Shown: piece after piece, positions 26,854 to 36,511 of the stretch
Layout: every line of letters starts with the position of its first letter
Position numbering within the stretch: position 1 is the stretch's first letter
NCBI GenBank assembly: GCA_052090825.1
Contig: JBQDBK010000001.1
Coordinates: 1 to 64,000, forward strand
Source of the DNA: JBQDBK01 sp052090825
GTDB lineage: Bacteria; Bacillota; Clostridia; Tissierellales; Peptoniphilaceae
DNA length: 64,000 nt
Reading direction: 5' to 3'
The notes under the pieces: generated by a model
The model's database searches: none
Told to the model about the DNA's origin: nothing
Seen by the model: only the letters and a program-made list of their open reading frames with translations
Translations under genes and position numbers: made by a program

Positions 26854-27594
26854 ATGGAAATAAAAGAAAAAATAGATAAAACTAGAATTCCAAAACATAT
26901 AGGAATAATAATGGATGGGAATGGTAGATGGGCTAAAAAAAGGGGCCTTCCTAGAAGCTTAGGACATAGAGAAGGCTCAAAAAGAGTAGTAGAAATAGTT
27001 GAAGCTTGTTATAATTTAGGGATTAAATCAGTTTCTTTATATGCTTTTTCTACTGAAAATTGGAAAAGGCCTGAAGAAGAAATTTCAAAACTAATGGATT
27101 TACTAATATATTGTATTAGAACTCAGTTAGATAAAATTAAAAGAAATAATATTAAAATTAATGTTCTAGGAGATATTTCTAAATTACCTGAAAAAGTTCA
27201 AAAAGAAATATCAAGATCATTGTCTTCAACTAAAGACAATGATAAAATGATATTAAATGTAGGAATCAATTATGGTGGTAGATCAGAAATTATTAGAGCA
27301 GTAAAAAAAATTTGTAAAGAAGTTAAAAATAATAATTTAAACTTAGATAGTATTAATGAAGTTAGCTTTAATGATTATCTTTATACTTCAGGACAAGATG
27401 AATTAGATTTACTTATTAGGCCTAGTGGAGAATTAAGAATTAGTAATTTTTTATTATATCAATTGGCTTATAGTGAGTTTTGGTTTTCCGATGTTCTTTG
27501 GCCTGATTTTACAGAAGAAATTTTATATAAAGCTATAATTGATTTTCAAAATAGAGATAGAAGGTTCGGTGGACTAGATGGAAGAATTAAATAA
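26854..27594 (+). CDS. uppS: Undecaprenyl diphosphate synthase (isoprenyl transferase)
   Basis: A cis-prenyltransferase that makes the C55 carrier for peptidoglycan. The signature HIGIIMDGNGRWAKKRGLPRSLGHREG (about 15-40) includes the catalytic Asp; YAFSTENWKRP (about 71-81), NVGINYGGRSEI and LLIRPSGELRISNFLLYQLAYSEFWFSDVLWPDF are also present. The usual GGEQRLSNF reads SGELRISNF here. The length of 246 aa is standard. It overlaps cdsA by 17 bases. Confidence 0.96.
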   Translation: MEIKEKIDKTRIPKHIGIIMDGNGRWAKKRGLPRSLGHREGSKRVVEIVEACYNLGIKSVSLYAFSTENWKRPEEEISKLMDLLIYCIRTQLDKIKRNNIKINVLGDISKLPEKVQKEISRSLSSTKDNDKMILNVGINYGGRSEIIRAVKKICKEVKNNNLNLDSINEVSFNDYLYTSGQDELDLLIRPSGELRISNFLLYQLAYSEFWFSDVLWPDFTEEILYKAIIDFQNRDRRFGGLDGRIK

Positions 27595-28354
27595 AAGAGT
27601 TATAACTGCTATTTTAGGAGTTATTTTGTTGGCTTTCATACTTTATATGGGAGGAATTTATTTAAAAGTAGCTTTAACTTTATTATCTGTTATAGCAACA
27701 TTAGAGTTGAGAAATGCTTTTAAAAAACTTAATATTAGTATTAATTTGCCTGTTATTTTTATGGGAATTTTATTTCTAATAATTTCCATTTACACTAATT
27801 TACCTAATTATTTTAGTATAATTTTTGTTTTGATAATTTTATTATTAATTATGGTTTTCGATAAAAGAGACAGTCTAAATGATATAGTTTATACTTTTTT
27901 TACCTTTGTATATATTCCATTTTTATTTTTTTTATTATTAGAATTAGAAATGACTCCATTTTTATATTTGGTCTTTATAATATCTTTTACTACAGATACT
28001 TTTGCTTATTTAGTAGGGGTCAAATTTGGTAAAAATAAATTAATAGAAAGAGTAAGTCCAAATAAATCAGTGGAAGGAGCTATTGGAGGTATATTAGGTT
28101 GTCTTATTTTTACCTTAATCTATTTTTATATGGTTAAAATAGAAATAAATTTATTAGTTCTAATATTTATTGTAGTAGCTTCTATTACAGGACAATTAGG
28201 TGATTTAGTAGCATCAAAGTTTAAAAGAGAAGCAGGAATAAAAGATTATAGTAATATTCTGCCAGGACATGGAGGAATATTAGATAGATTTGATAGTATT
28301 ATAATGGTTATCCCGATGGTTTATAGCTTGTACTATCTAACTAATCTTATTTAG
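27578..28354 (+). CDS. cdsA: Phosphatidate cytidylyltransferase
   Basis: CdsA makes CDP-diacylglycerol, the branch point of phospholipid synthesis. The 258-aa polytopic protein has about seven to eight transmembrane segments and the family signature in its C-terminal third: DTFAYLVGVKFGKNKLIERVSPNKSVEGAIGG and, near the end, KDYSNILPGHGGILDRFDSIIM. It overlaps uppS and is followed ten bases later by rseP. The usual intervening dxr gene is missing. Confidence 0.95.
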   Translation: MEELNKRVITAILGVILLAFILYMGGIYLKVALTLLSVIATLELRNAFKKLNISINLPVIFMGILFLIISIYTNLPNYFSIIFVLIILLLIMVFDKRDSLNDIVYTFFTFVYIPFLFFLLLELEMTPFLYLVFIISFTTDTFAYLVGVKFGKNKLIERVSPNKSVEGAIGGILGCLIFTLIYFYMVKIEINLLVLIFIVVASITGQLGDLVASKFKREAGIKDYSNILPGHGGILDRFDSIIMVIPMVYSLYYLTNLI

Positions 28355-28363
28355 GAGGTATTA

Positions 28364-29377
28364 ATGTATACAGCAATAGGTTCGATTTTTGTGTTTATGC
28401 TAGTAATATTATTGCATGAACTAGGACATTTTACAGTTGCAAAATTATCCGGAATAAAAGTAAATGAATTTTCAATAGGTATGGGTCCTAAGATATTCCA
28501 AAAAAAAAGTCGAGAAACTGATTATAGTATTAGAATATTACCAATTGGCGGATTTGTAGCTATGGAAGGAGAAGAAGAATCTTCTAATGATCCAAGAAGT
28601 TTTAATAATGTATCAGTTTATAAAAGAATAGCAGTAGTTCTTGCTGGTGTATTTATGAATGTAGTTTTGGCTATATTAGCATTTATGTTAGTGGGTTTAA
28701 TATTAGGAATTCCTTCAACTACTGTAAGTGAAGTTTTAGAAAATTCTCCAGCTGAAATTTCACAAATTAAAAGTGGAGATAAAATTTTAAAAATCAATGA
28801 AGAGACAGTAAGTTCTTGGGATGATATCACAAATAATATTTCTCGAACTAAAAATAATCAAAAAATAAGTGTAGAAGTAAAACGTAATGATCAAATTTTA
28901 ACTAAAAGTTTAAATTCACAATTAAAAGATGGTAGGATAATTATTGGCATATCTCCTGAATTAAAAAAAGATTTTTTTGGATCTATTAAATATGGATTTA
29001 GTCAAACTTTTAAAACTATATCTGATGTATATGGGGTATTATCTAGTCTAATAAGGGGTAAAGTCAATGTTAATAATTTAGCTGGTCCTGTTGGGGTTAT
29101 ATCTTTTATAGGTCAAGCGACTTCTTTGGGATTTGTATCATTATTAAGAATATTGGGTATAATTAGTGCTAATTTAGCTGTAGTAAATCTTCTTCCCATA
29201 CCAGCCTTAGATGGAGGAAAGTTTGTTTTTTTACTTTATGAAGCTATTTCTGGTAAAAAAGTTAATCAAAAATTTGAAGAAATATTAACAATCATAGGAA
29301 TTTCTTTACTTTTAGGCTTAATGATATATGTTACGATTTTTGGTGATTTAGTTAGATTGAATATATTCAGATTTTAG
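28364..29377 (+). CDS. rseP: Site-2 intramembrane metalloprotease RseP
   Basis: A membrane-embedded zinc protease (337 aa) of the RseP/RasP family. The zinc motif H18-E-L-G-H22 is in the first transmembrane segment. One PDZ domain occupies about residues 110-185 (LENSPAEISQIKSGDKILKINEETVSSWDDI), and the third zinc ligand is in NLLPIPALDGGK. Family members cut anti-sigma factors and cleared signal peptides. Lies between cdsA and ispG. Confidence 0.95.
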   Translation: MYTAIGSIFVFMLVILLHELGHFTVAKLSGIKVNEFSIGMGPKIFQKKSRETDYSIRILPIGGFVAMEGEEESSNDPRSFNNVSVYKRIAVVLAGVFMNVVLAILAFMLVGLILGIPSTTVSEVLENSPAEISQIKSGDKILKINEETVSSWDDITNNISRTKNNQKISVEVKRNDQILTKSLNSQLKDGRIIIGISPELKKDFFGSIKYGFSQTFKTISDVYGVLSSLIRGKVNVNNLAGPVGVISFIGQATSLGFVSLLRILGIISANLAVVNLLPIPALDGGKFVFLLYEAISGKKVNQKFEEILTIIGISLLLGLMIYVTIFGDLVRLNIFRF

Positions 29378-29388
29378 GTGAGATAATT

Positions 29389-30438
29389 ATGAAAAGAAAA
29401 AATACAAGACAAATATCGGTAGGAAAAGTTTTAATAGGAGGAAATGCTCCTATAAGCGTTCAATCTATGACAAATACAATAACTAAAGATGTGATATCTA
29501 CTACAAATCAAATAAAAGAGCTTGAGAGATCTGGTTGTGATATTATAAGATTTGCAGTAAATGATTTAGAGGATGCAAAGGCTATAAAGAGCATAAAAGA
29601 AAAGATAAATATACCTACAATTGCTGATATTCAATATGATTATAAATTAGCTATCAATTCAGCTATAAATGGTATTGATTGTATTAGATTAAACCCTGGT
29701 AATATTGGAGTAAAGTGGAAAATTGAAGAAGTAGTCAAATACTGTAAAGAATATAACATACCAATTAGGATTGGAGTTAATTCAGGATCAGTTAAAAAAG
29801 AATTTTTAGAAAAATATAATGGAGTAAATGAAAATTCAATAGTTTATAGTGCACTTGAAGAGATAGAGATACTTGAATCTTTAGGATTTTATGATATTAA
29901 GGTTTCTTTAAAAGCTAGTGATGTTAATTTATCTATTAGTTCTTATGAAAAATTTTCTTCCATAAGTAATTATCCTTTACATTTAGGCATAACTGAAGCT
30001 GGTCCAAATTTTAGTGGAAGTATTAAATCTGCAGTTGGCATTGGTAGTCTTTTGAGTAAAGGTATAGGAGACACAATAAGGGTTTCATTAACGGATAGCC
30101 CAATTGAAGAAATCAGAGTAGGAAGAGAAATTCTAAAGTCTTTAGGCTTATTAAAAGATGGAGTAGATATAATTTCTTGTCCTACATGTTCAAGAACAAA
30201 AATAAATCTTATAGATATTGTTAATAAAGCTCAATCAAGATTAGAAAAAATAGATAAAAATCTCAAAGTGGCATTAATGGGGTGTGCTGTTAATGGTCCA
30301 GGTGAAGCTAAAGAGGCTGATATTGGAATAGCTGGTGGAGATGGTCTTGGGATTATATTTAAAAAAGGTAAAATAATAAAGACAGTAAACGAAGAAGATT
30401 TGTTAGAAGAACTTTTTATAGAAATAGAGAAATTTTAG
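29389..30438 (+). CDS. ispG: 4-hydroxy-3-methylbut-2-enyl diphosphate synthase IspG
   Basis: IspG carries out the penultimate step of the MEP isoprenoid pathway with a 4Fe-4S cluster. Cluster ligands C264 and C267 (CPTC), C299 (MGCAVNGPGE) and E306 are all present. The N-terminus KRKNTRQISVGKVLIGGNAPISVQSMTNT is typical. The length of 349 aa is standard for the bacterial form. An intact IspG implies a working MEP route, yet dxr is not in its usual place upstream. Confidence 0.96.
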   Translation: MKRKNTRQISVGKVLIGGNAPISVQSMTNTITKDVISTTNQIKELERSGCDIIRFAVNDLEDAKAIKSIKEKINIPTIADIQYDYKLAINSAINGIDCIRLNPGNIGVKWKIEEVVKYCKEYNIPIRIGVNSGSVKKEFLEKYNGVNENSIVYSALEEIEILESLGFYDIKVSLKASDVNLSISSYEKFSSISNYPLHLGITEAGPNFSGSIKSAVGIGSLLSKGIGDTIRVSLTDSPIEEIRVGREILKSLGLLKDGVDIISCPTCSRTKINLIDIVNKAQSRLEKIDKNLKVALMGCAVNGPGEAKEADIGIAGGDGLGIIFKKGKIIKTVNEEDLLEELFIEIEKF

Positions 30439-30446
30439 GTGATATT

Positions 30447-33400
30447 TTGATAAAGTTTAATGAAATTTTGAAAAAATTAAATATAGAAGATGAAAATTTA
30501 AATAAAGATAATATAAAAATAAATAGCATAAAGTTTAACGATAAAAGCCTAGAGCTAAGTATTAATATTGTAATTCCAAGTGAATTAAATGTCGATTTAT
30601 TTTCAAATTTCGAAAAAACTATACAAAATAAATTTAAAGATTTTATAGTAAACTTTAACTATGAAATTCAAAAAGAATTATACTCTAGTGAAGAAGAGTT
30701 AATAAAAAATGAAATTCAAAAATATAATCCATCATCTTCTATTTGGATAGAAGAAATTTTAATATCTAAAGATACCATGACTTCTTCTATAAATATATCC
30801 CTTCCTAACGAAGGGATATATTATTCTGTTACTAAAAATGGTTTAAAAGACTTATTAGTAGAAAAATTAAAATATTTTGGAGATTATAAAGTAAAATTTT
30901 TAGAACCAGAAAAATCTTATTCTTGTGAAATAGATACTTTTGTAGAAAATTTTAATAAAGAAGAAATAGAATTAACTAAAAATTTAAACTGCTATAAGGA
31001 AGCTGATAAAAATAAAAAAAAGTTAAAAGAAAAAACTTCAACTTCTAAAAACTATAGTTATGGCAAAAAAGATATCGGAGAAATTTCAAATATAAAAGAT
31101 ATAAATTTAAATATGAGCAAAGTAACAATAAAAGGGGATGTTTTTTCTATAGATGCAAGAGAAATAAAAAATAAAAAATTTATTATTTGTTTATCTGTAA
31201 CAGATTATACTTCATCTATAGTAAGCAAGATTTTTCTTTCAACTGAAAAAAAAGATGAATTTTTAGATAATATATCAATAGGTTCAAATGTAATTATTAC
31301 TGGGAATATGCAATATGATACTTATAATAAAGAAGATAATATAATGATTAGATATTGTGAACTTACTAATAAATATATAAAAGAAGATAAGTCTATTAAA
31401 AAAAGAGTTGAATTAAAGCTTCATTCAAAAATGAGTAGTATGAATGGAGTAACATCTTTTGATGATTTTGCAAAGCGAATAAAATTATGGGGGATGGATT
31501 CTATTGCAATTACAGATAAATCTGACGTTCAAGGTTTTCCAGAAGCTATGGAAGCATCAAAAAAATATGATTTAAAGATTATATATGGACTTGATGCTAA
31601 TTTTGTGGATGATGAAATTCAAATAATAAAAAACTTTAATAAAGATAGTTCACAAAATCAATTTGTTGTATTTGACATAGAAACAACAGGTTTTTCTCCT
31701 AGAACAGATAAAATAACCGAAATAGGTGCAGTTAAAATTTCTAATGGAGAAATTATAGACAGATTTTCTCAATTAATTAATCCTGAAAAAGCTATACCTC
31801 AAAAAGTTGTAGAATTGACAGGAATAAGTAATGCCTTAGTTGAAAATGAACCTAAAATAGATGAAGTAATAAAGAAATTTTATGAATTTTCTAAAGATTC
31901 AGTTTTGGTTGCTCATAATGCAACTTTTGACATTTCTTTTATAAGAAAAGAAATGTTAGATAATGGATTAGATTTTAATTATCCGGTATTAGATACTCTT
32001 CCTTTAGCAAGAGCTAGTGTAAAGGGTATAAAAAGATTTAATCTGGGTGCTTTATCTAAAAAATTAGGAGTAAGTTTGACAAATGCCCATAGGGCAGTTC
32101 ATGATGCAGAAGCAACAGCAGAAGTGTTTTTGAAAATTTTAGATATATTAGAAAAAGAAGAAATTAGAACTTTTGATGAAATAAATTCTTTATCTAATAG
32201 GATTGATAGCGCCTCACTCTTTGAATCTTCCTTAACTATTTTAGTAAAAAATCAAAAAGGATTAAAAAATTTATATAAATTAGTAAGTGAATCTCATATG
32301 AATTATGTTAATAGGGTAGCCAAAGTTCCTAGAAGTTTAGTAAATAAATATAGAGATGGTTTATTGCTAGGAAGTGGAAATCATACATCTCCCTTATATA
32401 AAGCAGTATTTAATAAGGAAGATAGCGAAACTATTGAAAATATAGCATCTTACTATGATTTCATTGAAATACAACCAGTGAGAAATAACTTAAATTATGT
32501 TTTAAAAGAATTAGTTAAAGACTACAAAGAATTACAAGATATTAATAAGGAATTATACGAGTTAGGTAAAAAATTGTCTATTCCTGTTGTTGCAACAGGA
32601 GATGTATATTATCTTGAGGAAAGTGATGATTTAGTTAGAAGAATTATTTTAAATGGTCAAAGTGGTAGACCACCAGAGAATATTGATATACCACAAGAAC
32701 TATATCTAAGAACAACTGAAGAGATGTTAAAGGAATTTAACTATTTAGGGCAAGAAGAGTCTTATGAGGTAGTTGTTAAAAATTCTAATATGATAAATGA
32801 TATGATAGAAAATTTAAAGCCTATTCCTGATGGCACATATCCACCAGTAATAGAAGGGGCTGAAATTGACTTAAAAAATATGTGTTATGAAAAAGCACAT
32901 GAGATATATGGAGAAAATCTTCCTGAAATTGTGGAGACAAGATTAAAAAAAGAATTAGATTCCATAATTTCTAATGGATATGCTGTATTATATATTATTT
33001 CACAAAAACTTGTAAAAAAATCTAATGAAGATGGTTATTTGGTTGGCTCTAGAGGTTCTGTGGGTTCATCATTTGCAGCAACAATGAGTTCTATAACAGA
33101 AGTAAATCCATTGCCACCCCATTATATATGTGATAATTGTAAATATTCTGAATTCATTGATGATGTCAAGATTGGTTCAGGAGTAGATTTGCCAGATAAA
33201 ATTTGCCCTGAATGTGGAGCAACTTTAAAGAAAGATGGTCATAACATACCATTTGAAGTATTTTTAGGATTTAATGGAGATAAGGAACCAGATATAGATT
33301 TGAACTTTGCTGGAGAATATCAACCAAAAGCTCATAAATATACAGAAGATTTATTTGGAAAAGGTTATGTATTTAGAGCTGGGACCATAGGAACTGTAGC

Positions 33401-34712
33401 AGAAAAAACAGCCTATGGATATGTTAGGAAATTTTATGAGGATTCCTATATACCTGGAGCTGAAATTGATAGATTATCTAAAGCAGCTATAGGAGTTAAG
33501 AGAACATCAGGACAGCATCCAGGAGGTGTAATGATATGTCCTAAAAGTAAAGAAATTTTTGATTTTACTCCCATCCAATATCCAGCAGATGATAAAAATT
33601 CTGGTGTTATAACAACACATTTTGATTATAATTTTATACATGGGAAAATATTAAAACTAGATATACTTGGTCATGATGGACCTACTATAATTAGGATGTT
33701 AGAAGATTTTACTGGAATCGACTCAACTACTATAAGCCTTTCAGATAAAGATACAGTATCCTTATTTTCAAGCAGTGAAAAATTAAATTTAGATAATAAT
33801 ATATTTGAAACAAGTACTGGAACTTTAGGAATTCCTGAATTTGGTACAAATTTTGTTAAACAAATGCTATTAGAAACACAACCTAAGAATTTTTCTGATT
33901 TAGTTAGGATCTCAGGCTTATCACACGGGACTGATGTTTGGACTAATAATGCTCAAGAATTAGTAAAAAAAGGTAGAGCTACTTTATCCAATGTAATATG
34001 TACAAGAGAAGATATAATGCTATATTTAATAAAAGCTGGAGCTGAAAATAAAATGGCATTTGAAACTATGGAAAAAGTTAGAAAAGGAAAAGGATTAACA
34101 GATGAACAAAAACTAATAATGAAAGATTTAGACTTACCTGAATGGTATATTGAATCTTGTGAAAAAATAAAATATATGTTTCCTAAAGCTCATGCTGTTG
34201 CATATGTAATGTTGTCATTTAGAATTGCTTATTATAAGCTGAATTATCCATTAGCTTTTTATGCTACTTATTTTACTATTAAACTTTCGGATTTTGATGG
34301 TGAATTAATAGTTAAAGGTATAGATGCTATAAAATTAAGATTAGAAGAATTAAAGAATCAAGAAAATAAACTAACTGCTAAAGATAAAGGTCAGATAACC
34401 GTTTTAGAAGTTGCATCTGAAATGTATGCAAGAGGGTACACTTTTGAAAATGCTAATGTTTACAAATCATCTGCTTCAAAATTTAAGATAAAAGATGGAA
34501 AGGTATTACTTCCCCTAAGAGCTTATAGTGGAATTGGAGAACAAGTTGCAATAAATATAGTAAAAGAAAGTAAAATTAAAGAGTTTTTATCAATTGAAGA
34601 TTTGGTTAAGAGAACTAAAGCAACTAAATCTGTAATTGAAACTTTAAAAAACAATAATATTATTGCAAATTTGCCAGAATCAAATCAATTAAGTTTATTT
34701 AATTTAATATAG
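30447..34712 (+). CDS. polC: DNA polymerase III alpha subunit, Gram-positive PolC type
   Basis: The replicative polymerase of low-GC Gram-positives (1421 aa). Order: N-terminal domain (1-220), OB domain (about 225-315), PHP domain split by a 3'-5' exonuclease (D410-I-E-T-T-G, about 405-575), palm and fingers (GSRGSVGSS, CDNCKYSEF...CPECG zinc finger, GDKEPDIDLNF, TSGQHPGG, LDILGHDGPT), and a C-terminal part ending QLSLFNLI, a clamp-binding motif. The PHP metal-binding residues are degraded: K324 for the first His of HxH, K358 for His in TDH, Y721 for His in VHYL. Proofreading should be intact. Start TTG at 30447. proS, found before polC in some Bacillota, is absent. Confidence 0.96.
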   Translation: MIKFNEILKKLNIEDENLNKDNIKINSIKFNDKSLELSINIVIPSELNVDLFSNFEKTIQNKFKDFIVNFNYEIQKELYSSEEELIKNEIQKYNPSSSIWIEEILISKDTMTSSINISLPNEGIYYSVTKNGLKDLLVEKLKYFGDYKVKFLEPEKSYSCEIDTFVENFNKEEIELTKNLNCYKEADKNKKKLKEKTSTSKNYSYGKKDIGEISNIKDINLNMSKVTIKGDVFSIDAREIKNKKFIICLSVTDYTSSIVSKIFLSTEKKDEFLDNISIGSNVIITGNMQYDTYNKEDNIMIRYCELTNKYIKEDKSIKKRVELKLHSKMSSMNGVTSFDDFAKRIKLWGMDSIAITDKSDVQGFPEAMEASKKYDLKIIYGLDANFVDDEIQIIKNFNKDSSQNQFVVFDIETTGFSPRTDKITEIGAVKISNGEIIDRFSQLINPEKAIPQKVVELTGISNALVENEPKIDEVIKKFYEFSKDSVLVAHNATFDISFIRKEMLDNGLDFNYPVLDTLPLARASVKGIKRFNLGALSKKLGVSLTNAHRAVHDAEATAEVFLKILDILEKEEIRTFDEINSLSNRIDSASLFESSLTILVKNQKGLKNLYKLVSESHMNYVNRVAKVPRSLVNKYRDGLLLGSGNHTSPLYKAVFNKEDSETIENIASYYDFIEIQPVRNNLNYVLKELVKDYKELQDINKELYELGKKLSIPVVATGDVYYLEESDDLVRRIILNGQSGRPPENIDIPQELYLRTTEEMLKEFNYLGQEESYEVVVKNSNMINDMIENLKPIPDGTYPPVIEGAEIDLKNMCYEKAHEIYGENLPEIVETRLKKELDSIISNGYAVLYIISQKLVKKSNEDGYLVGSRGSVGSSFAATMSSITEVNPLPPHYICDNCKYSEFIDDVKIGSGVDLPDKICPECGATLKKDGHNIPFEVFLGFNGDKEPDIDLNFAGEYQPKAHKYTEDLFGKGYVFRAGTIGTVAEKTAYGYVRKFYEDSYIPGAEIDRLSKAAIGVKRTSGQHPGGVMICPKSKEIFDFTPIQYPADDKNSGVITTHFDYNFIHGKILKLDILGHDGPTIIRMLEDFTGIDSTTISLSDKDTVSLFSSSEKLNLDNNIFETSTGTLGIPEFGTNFVKQMLLETQPKNFSDLVRISGLSHGTDVWTNNAQELVKKGRATLSNVICTREDIMLYLIKAGAENKMAFETMEKVRKGKGLTDEQKLIMKDLDLPEWYIESCEKIKYMFPKAHAVAYVMLSFRIAYYKLNYPLAFYATYFTIKLSDFDGELIVKGIDAIKLRLEELKNQENKLTAKDKGQITVLEVASEMYARGYTFENANVYKSSASKFKIKDGKVLLPLRAYSGIGEQVAINIVKESKIKEFLSIEDLVKRTKATKSVIETLKNNNIIANLPESNQLSLFNLI

Positions 34713-34733
34713 AGCTTTAATAGGTTCATATCA

Positions 34734-34761
34734 TTGATTTTTATATAAATTATGATATAAT
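34734..34761 (+). promoter_or_regulatory. Promoter of the rimP-nusA-infB operon
   Basis: TTGATT (34734-34739), a 16-base spacer and TATAAT (34756-34761) preceded by TGA. The start of transcription would be near 34768, upstream of the leader terminator. Confidence 0.7.
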
Positions 34762-34784
34762 ATTAATGATATAAGAATTGTTTT

Positions 34785-34814
34785 AAGAGTGGGTTTCCCC
34801 ACTCTTGTTTTTTT
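34785..34814 (+). terminator. Leader terminator in the rimP-nusA 5' UTR
   Basis: AAGAGTGGG (34785-34793) pairs with CCCACTCTT (34798-34806), loop TTTC, followed by GTTTTTTT. It lies downstream of the operon promoter and 16 bases before rimP, so it can act as an attenuator. In Bacillus subtilis NusA is known to promote termination at such a leader hairpin and so limit its own synthesis; the same logic here is inference. Confidence 0.8.
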
Positions 34815-34830
34815 AAATCGGAGGTGCATT

Positions 34831-35292
34831 ATGAAAAAAAGTGATATCATAAATAAAGTCAATGAGATCGCCCAAATTAGCGCTGATAAATTAGGATATG
34901 AAATAGTAGACGTGGAATTTAAAAATGGATCTAAACATGATTTAATATCTATCTATATTTATAAAAAAGAAGGAATAGATTTAGATGATTGTTCTATTAT
35001 GAGCAGAGAAATAGAAAAAGAATTAGATAAAATAGATTTAATTAAGAATCCTTATTACTTAGAAGTTTCATCTCCAGGTCTAGATAGACCTATAAAAAGT
35101 GAAGCAGATTATAATAGAAATATAGGAAATGAAGTCGAAGTTAAATTATATGCTCCTTTAAACGGGAAAAAATCTATAGAAGGATTATTAAAGGGGTATA
35201 CTGATAGTGATATAATATTAGGTACAAACGAAGGCGATATAGAAATACCTATAAAAACTATTTCTCTTATGAAACAATTAATCAAATTTTAG
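34831..35292 (+). CDS. rimP: Ribosome maturation factor RimP
   Basis: RimP assists 30S subunit assembly. The 153-aa protein begins MKKSDIINKVNEIAQ with GGAGGTG (34820-34826) before ATG 34831. The frame is open from a GTG at 34789, but that region is the leader hairpin. Family block DDCSIMSREIEKELD...YYLEVSSPGLDRPIKSEADYNRNIGNEV is clear. First gene of the nusA-infB operon. Confidence 0.95.
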   Translation: MKKSDIINKVNEIAQISADKLGYEIVDVEFKNGSKHDLISIYIYKKEGIDLDDCSIMSREIEKELDKIDLIKNPYYLEVSSPGLDRPIKSEADYNRNIGNEVEVKLYAPLNGKKSIEGLLKGYTDSDIILGTNEGDIEIPIKTISLMKQLIKF

Positions 35293-35303
35293 TGGAGGAA
35301 ATT

Positions 35304-36485
35304 ATGAATGAAGAATTTATAGGTGCATTAGAAGAATTAGAGCGTGAAAAAGGTATATCTAAAGATATAATTTTTGATGCACTAGAGTCTGCACTGGTAT
35401 CAAGTTATAAAAAAAATTTTGGAACGTCACAGAATGTTCAAGTAGAAATTAATAGAGAAAATGGTAACATTAATTTGTTTGCTTTAAAAGAAGTTGTTAG
35501 CAGAGAAGATTTTGAAGATGAAAATCTTCAAATAGAGGTAGATAGGGCTAAAAGCATTGATCCAAAAATAGAAATAGGTGATATATATACTGAAAATATA
35601 AAGCCAAACAATTTTGGAAGAATTGCCGCTCAAACGGCTAAACAAGTTGTTATTCAAAGAATTAAAGATGCAGAAAGAGATATAATATTTGAGGATTTTA
35701 CAGATAGAGAGAACGAAATTATAACAGGACAAGTTCAAAGAGTTTCTTATGGATCTGTATACTTTGATTTAGGCAAAACTGAGGCAGTTCTTCCTCCTGC
35801 AGAACAAATTAAAAATGAAACTTATCATCAGAGTGATAGATTCAAATTGCTTTTAGTTGAAGTTAAAAAAACAACAAAGGGACCTCAAATAATTTTATCA
35901 AGATCACATCCAAATCTTGTAAAAAGATTATTTGAATTGGAAGTTCCTGAGATTTTAGAAGGTATTGTAGAAATTTATTCAATAGCTAGGGAAGCAGGAT
36001 CCAGAACAAAGATAGCTGTTTATTCTAAAGATCCTGATGTCGATCCTCTTGGAGCTTGTGTTGGATATAAGGGTTCGAGAGTAAAAGCTATAGTTGATGA
36101 ACTTCATGATGAAAAAATAGACATAGTAATATTTGAAAAATCAATTGATAAATTTATAGCTAATGCTTTAAGTCCATCTAAGGTAGAAAAGGTTTTTGTT
36201 AATGAAAAAGAAAAATCAGCAATTGTTGTAGTTCCTGATTATCAACTATCTTTGGCTATAGGAAAAGAAGGACAAAACGCTAGATTAGCGGCTAAATTAA
36301 CAAATTGGAAAATAGATATTAAGTCTGATAGTCAATTTGAACAATATTTAAAAGATGAAGATATAAGTGAAAAAGATCTTTTGGAAAAGTTTATAGTGAA
36401 AGATATTGTTTCAGAAGAGGAAGAAAATAAAAGTATTTCTTCTGAAGAAGTATTAAAATTAGATATTGAAGATAATAATATTTAA
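35304..36485 (+). CDS. nusA: Transcription termination/antitermination factor NusA
   Basis: NusA binds RNA polymerase and nascent RNA to affect pausing and termination. The 393-aa form has the N-terminal polymerase-binding domain (1-125), S1 (about 130-200, ITGQVQRVSYGSVYFDLGKTEAVLPP), and KH1/KH2 domains (about 205-345, with GACVGYKGSRVKAI and LAIGKEGQNARLAAKLT). It lacks the C-terminal acidic repeats of E. coli, as is usual in Bacillota. The start is ATG 35304 with GGAGG at 35294-35298; an upstream in-frame GTG at 35292 overlaps that site. Confidence 0.96.
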   Translation: MNEEFIGALEELEREKGISKDIIFDALESALVSSYKKNFGTSQNVQVEINRENGNINLFALKEVVSREDFEDENLQIEVDRAKSIDPKIEIGDIYTENIKPNNFGRIAAQTAKQVVIQRIKDAERDIIFEDFTDRENEIITGQVQRVSYGSVYFDLGKTEAVLPPAEQIKNETYHQSDRFKLLLVEVKKTTKGPQIILSRSHPNLVKRLFELEVPEILEGIVEIYSIAREAGSRTKIAVYSKDPDVDPLGACVGYKGSRVKAIVDELHDEKIDIVIFEKSIDKFIANALSPSKVEKVFVNEKEKSAIVVVPDYQLSLAIGKEGQNARLAAKLTNWKIDIKSDSQFEQYLKDEDISEKDLLEKFIVKDIVSEEEENKSISSEEVLKLDIEDNNI

Positions 36486-36511
36486 ATAATTTTACGAAAC
36501 TGGAGTTTATT

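Noticed and set aside
34789..34830. Upstream extension of rimP from a GTG
   Set aside because: The GTG is inside the leader terminator stem; the true start has GGAGGTG and matches the family N-terminus.
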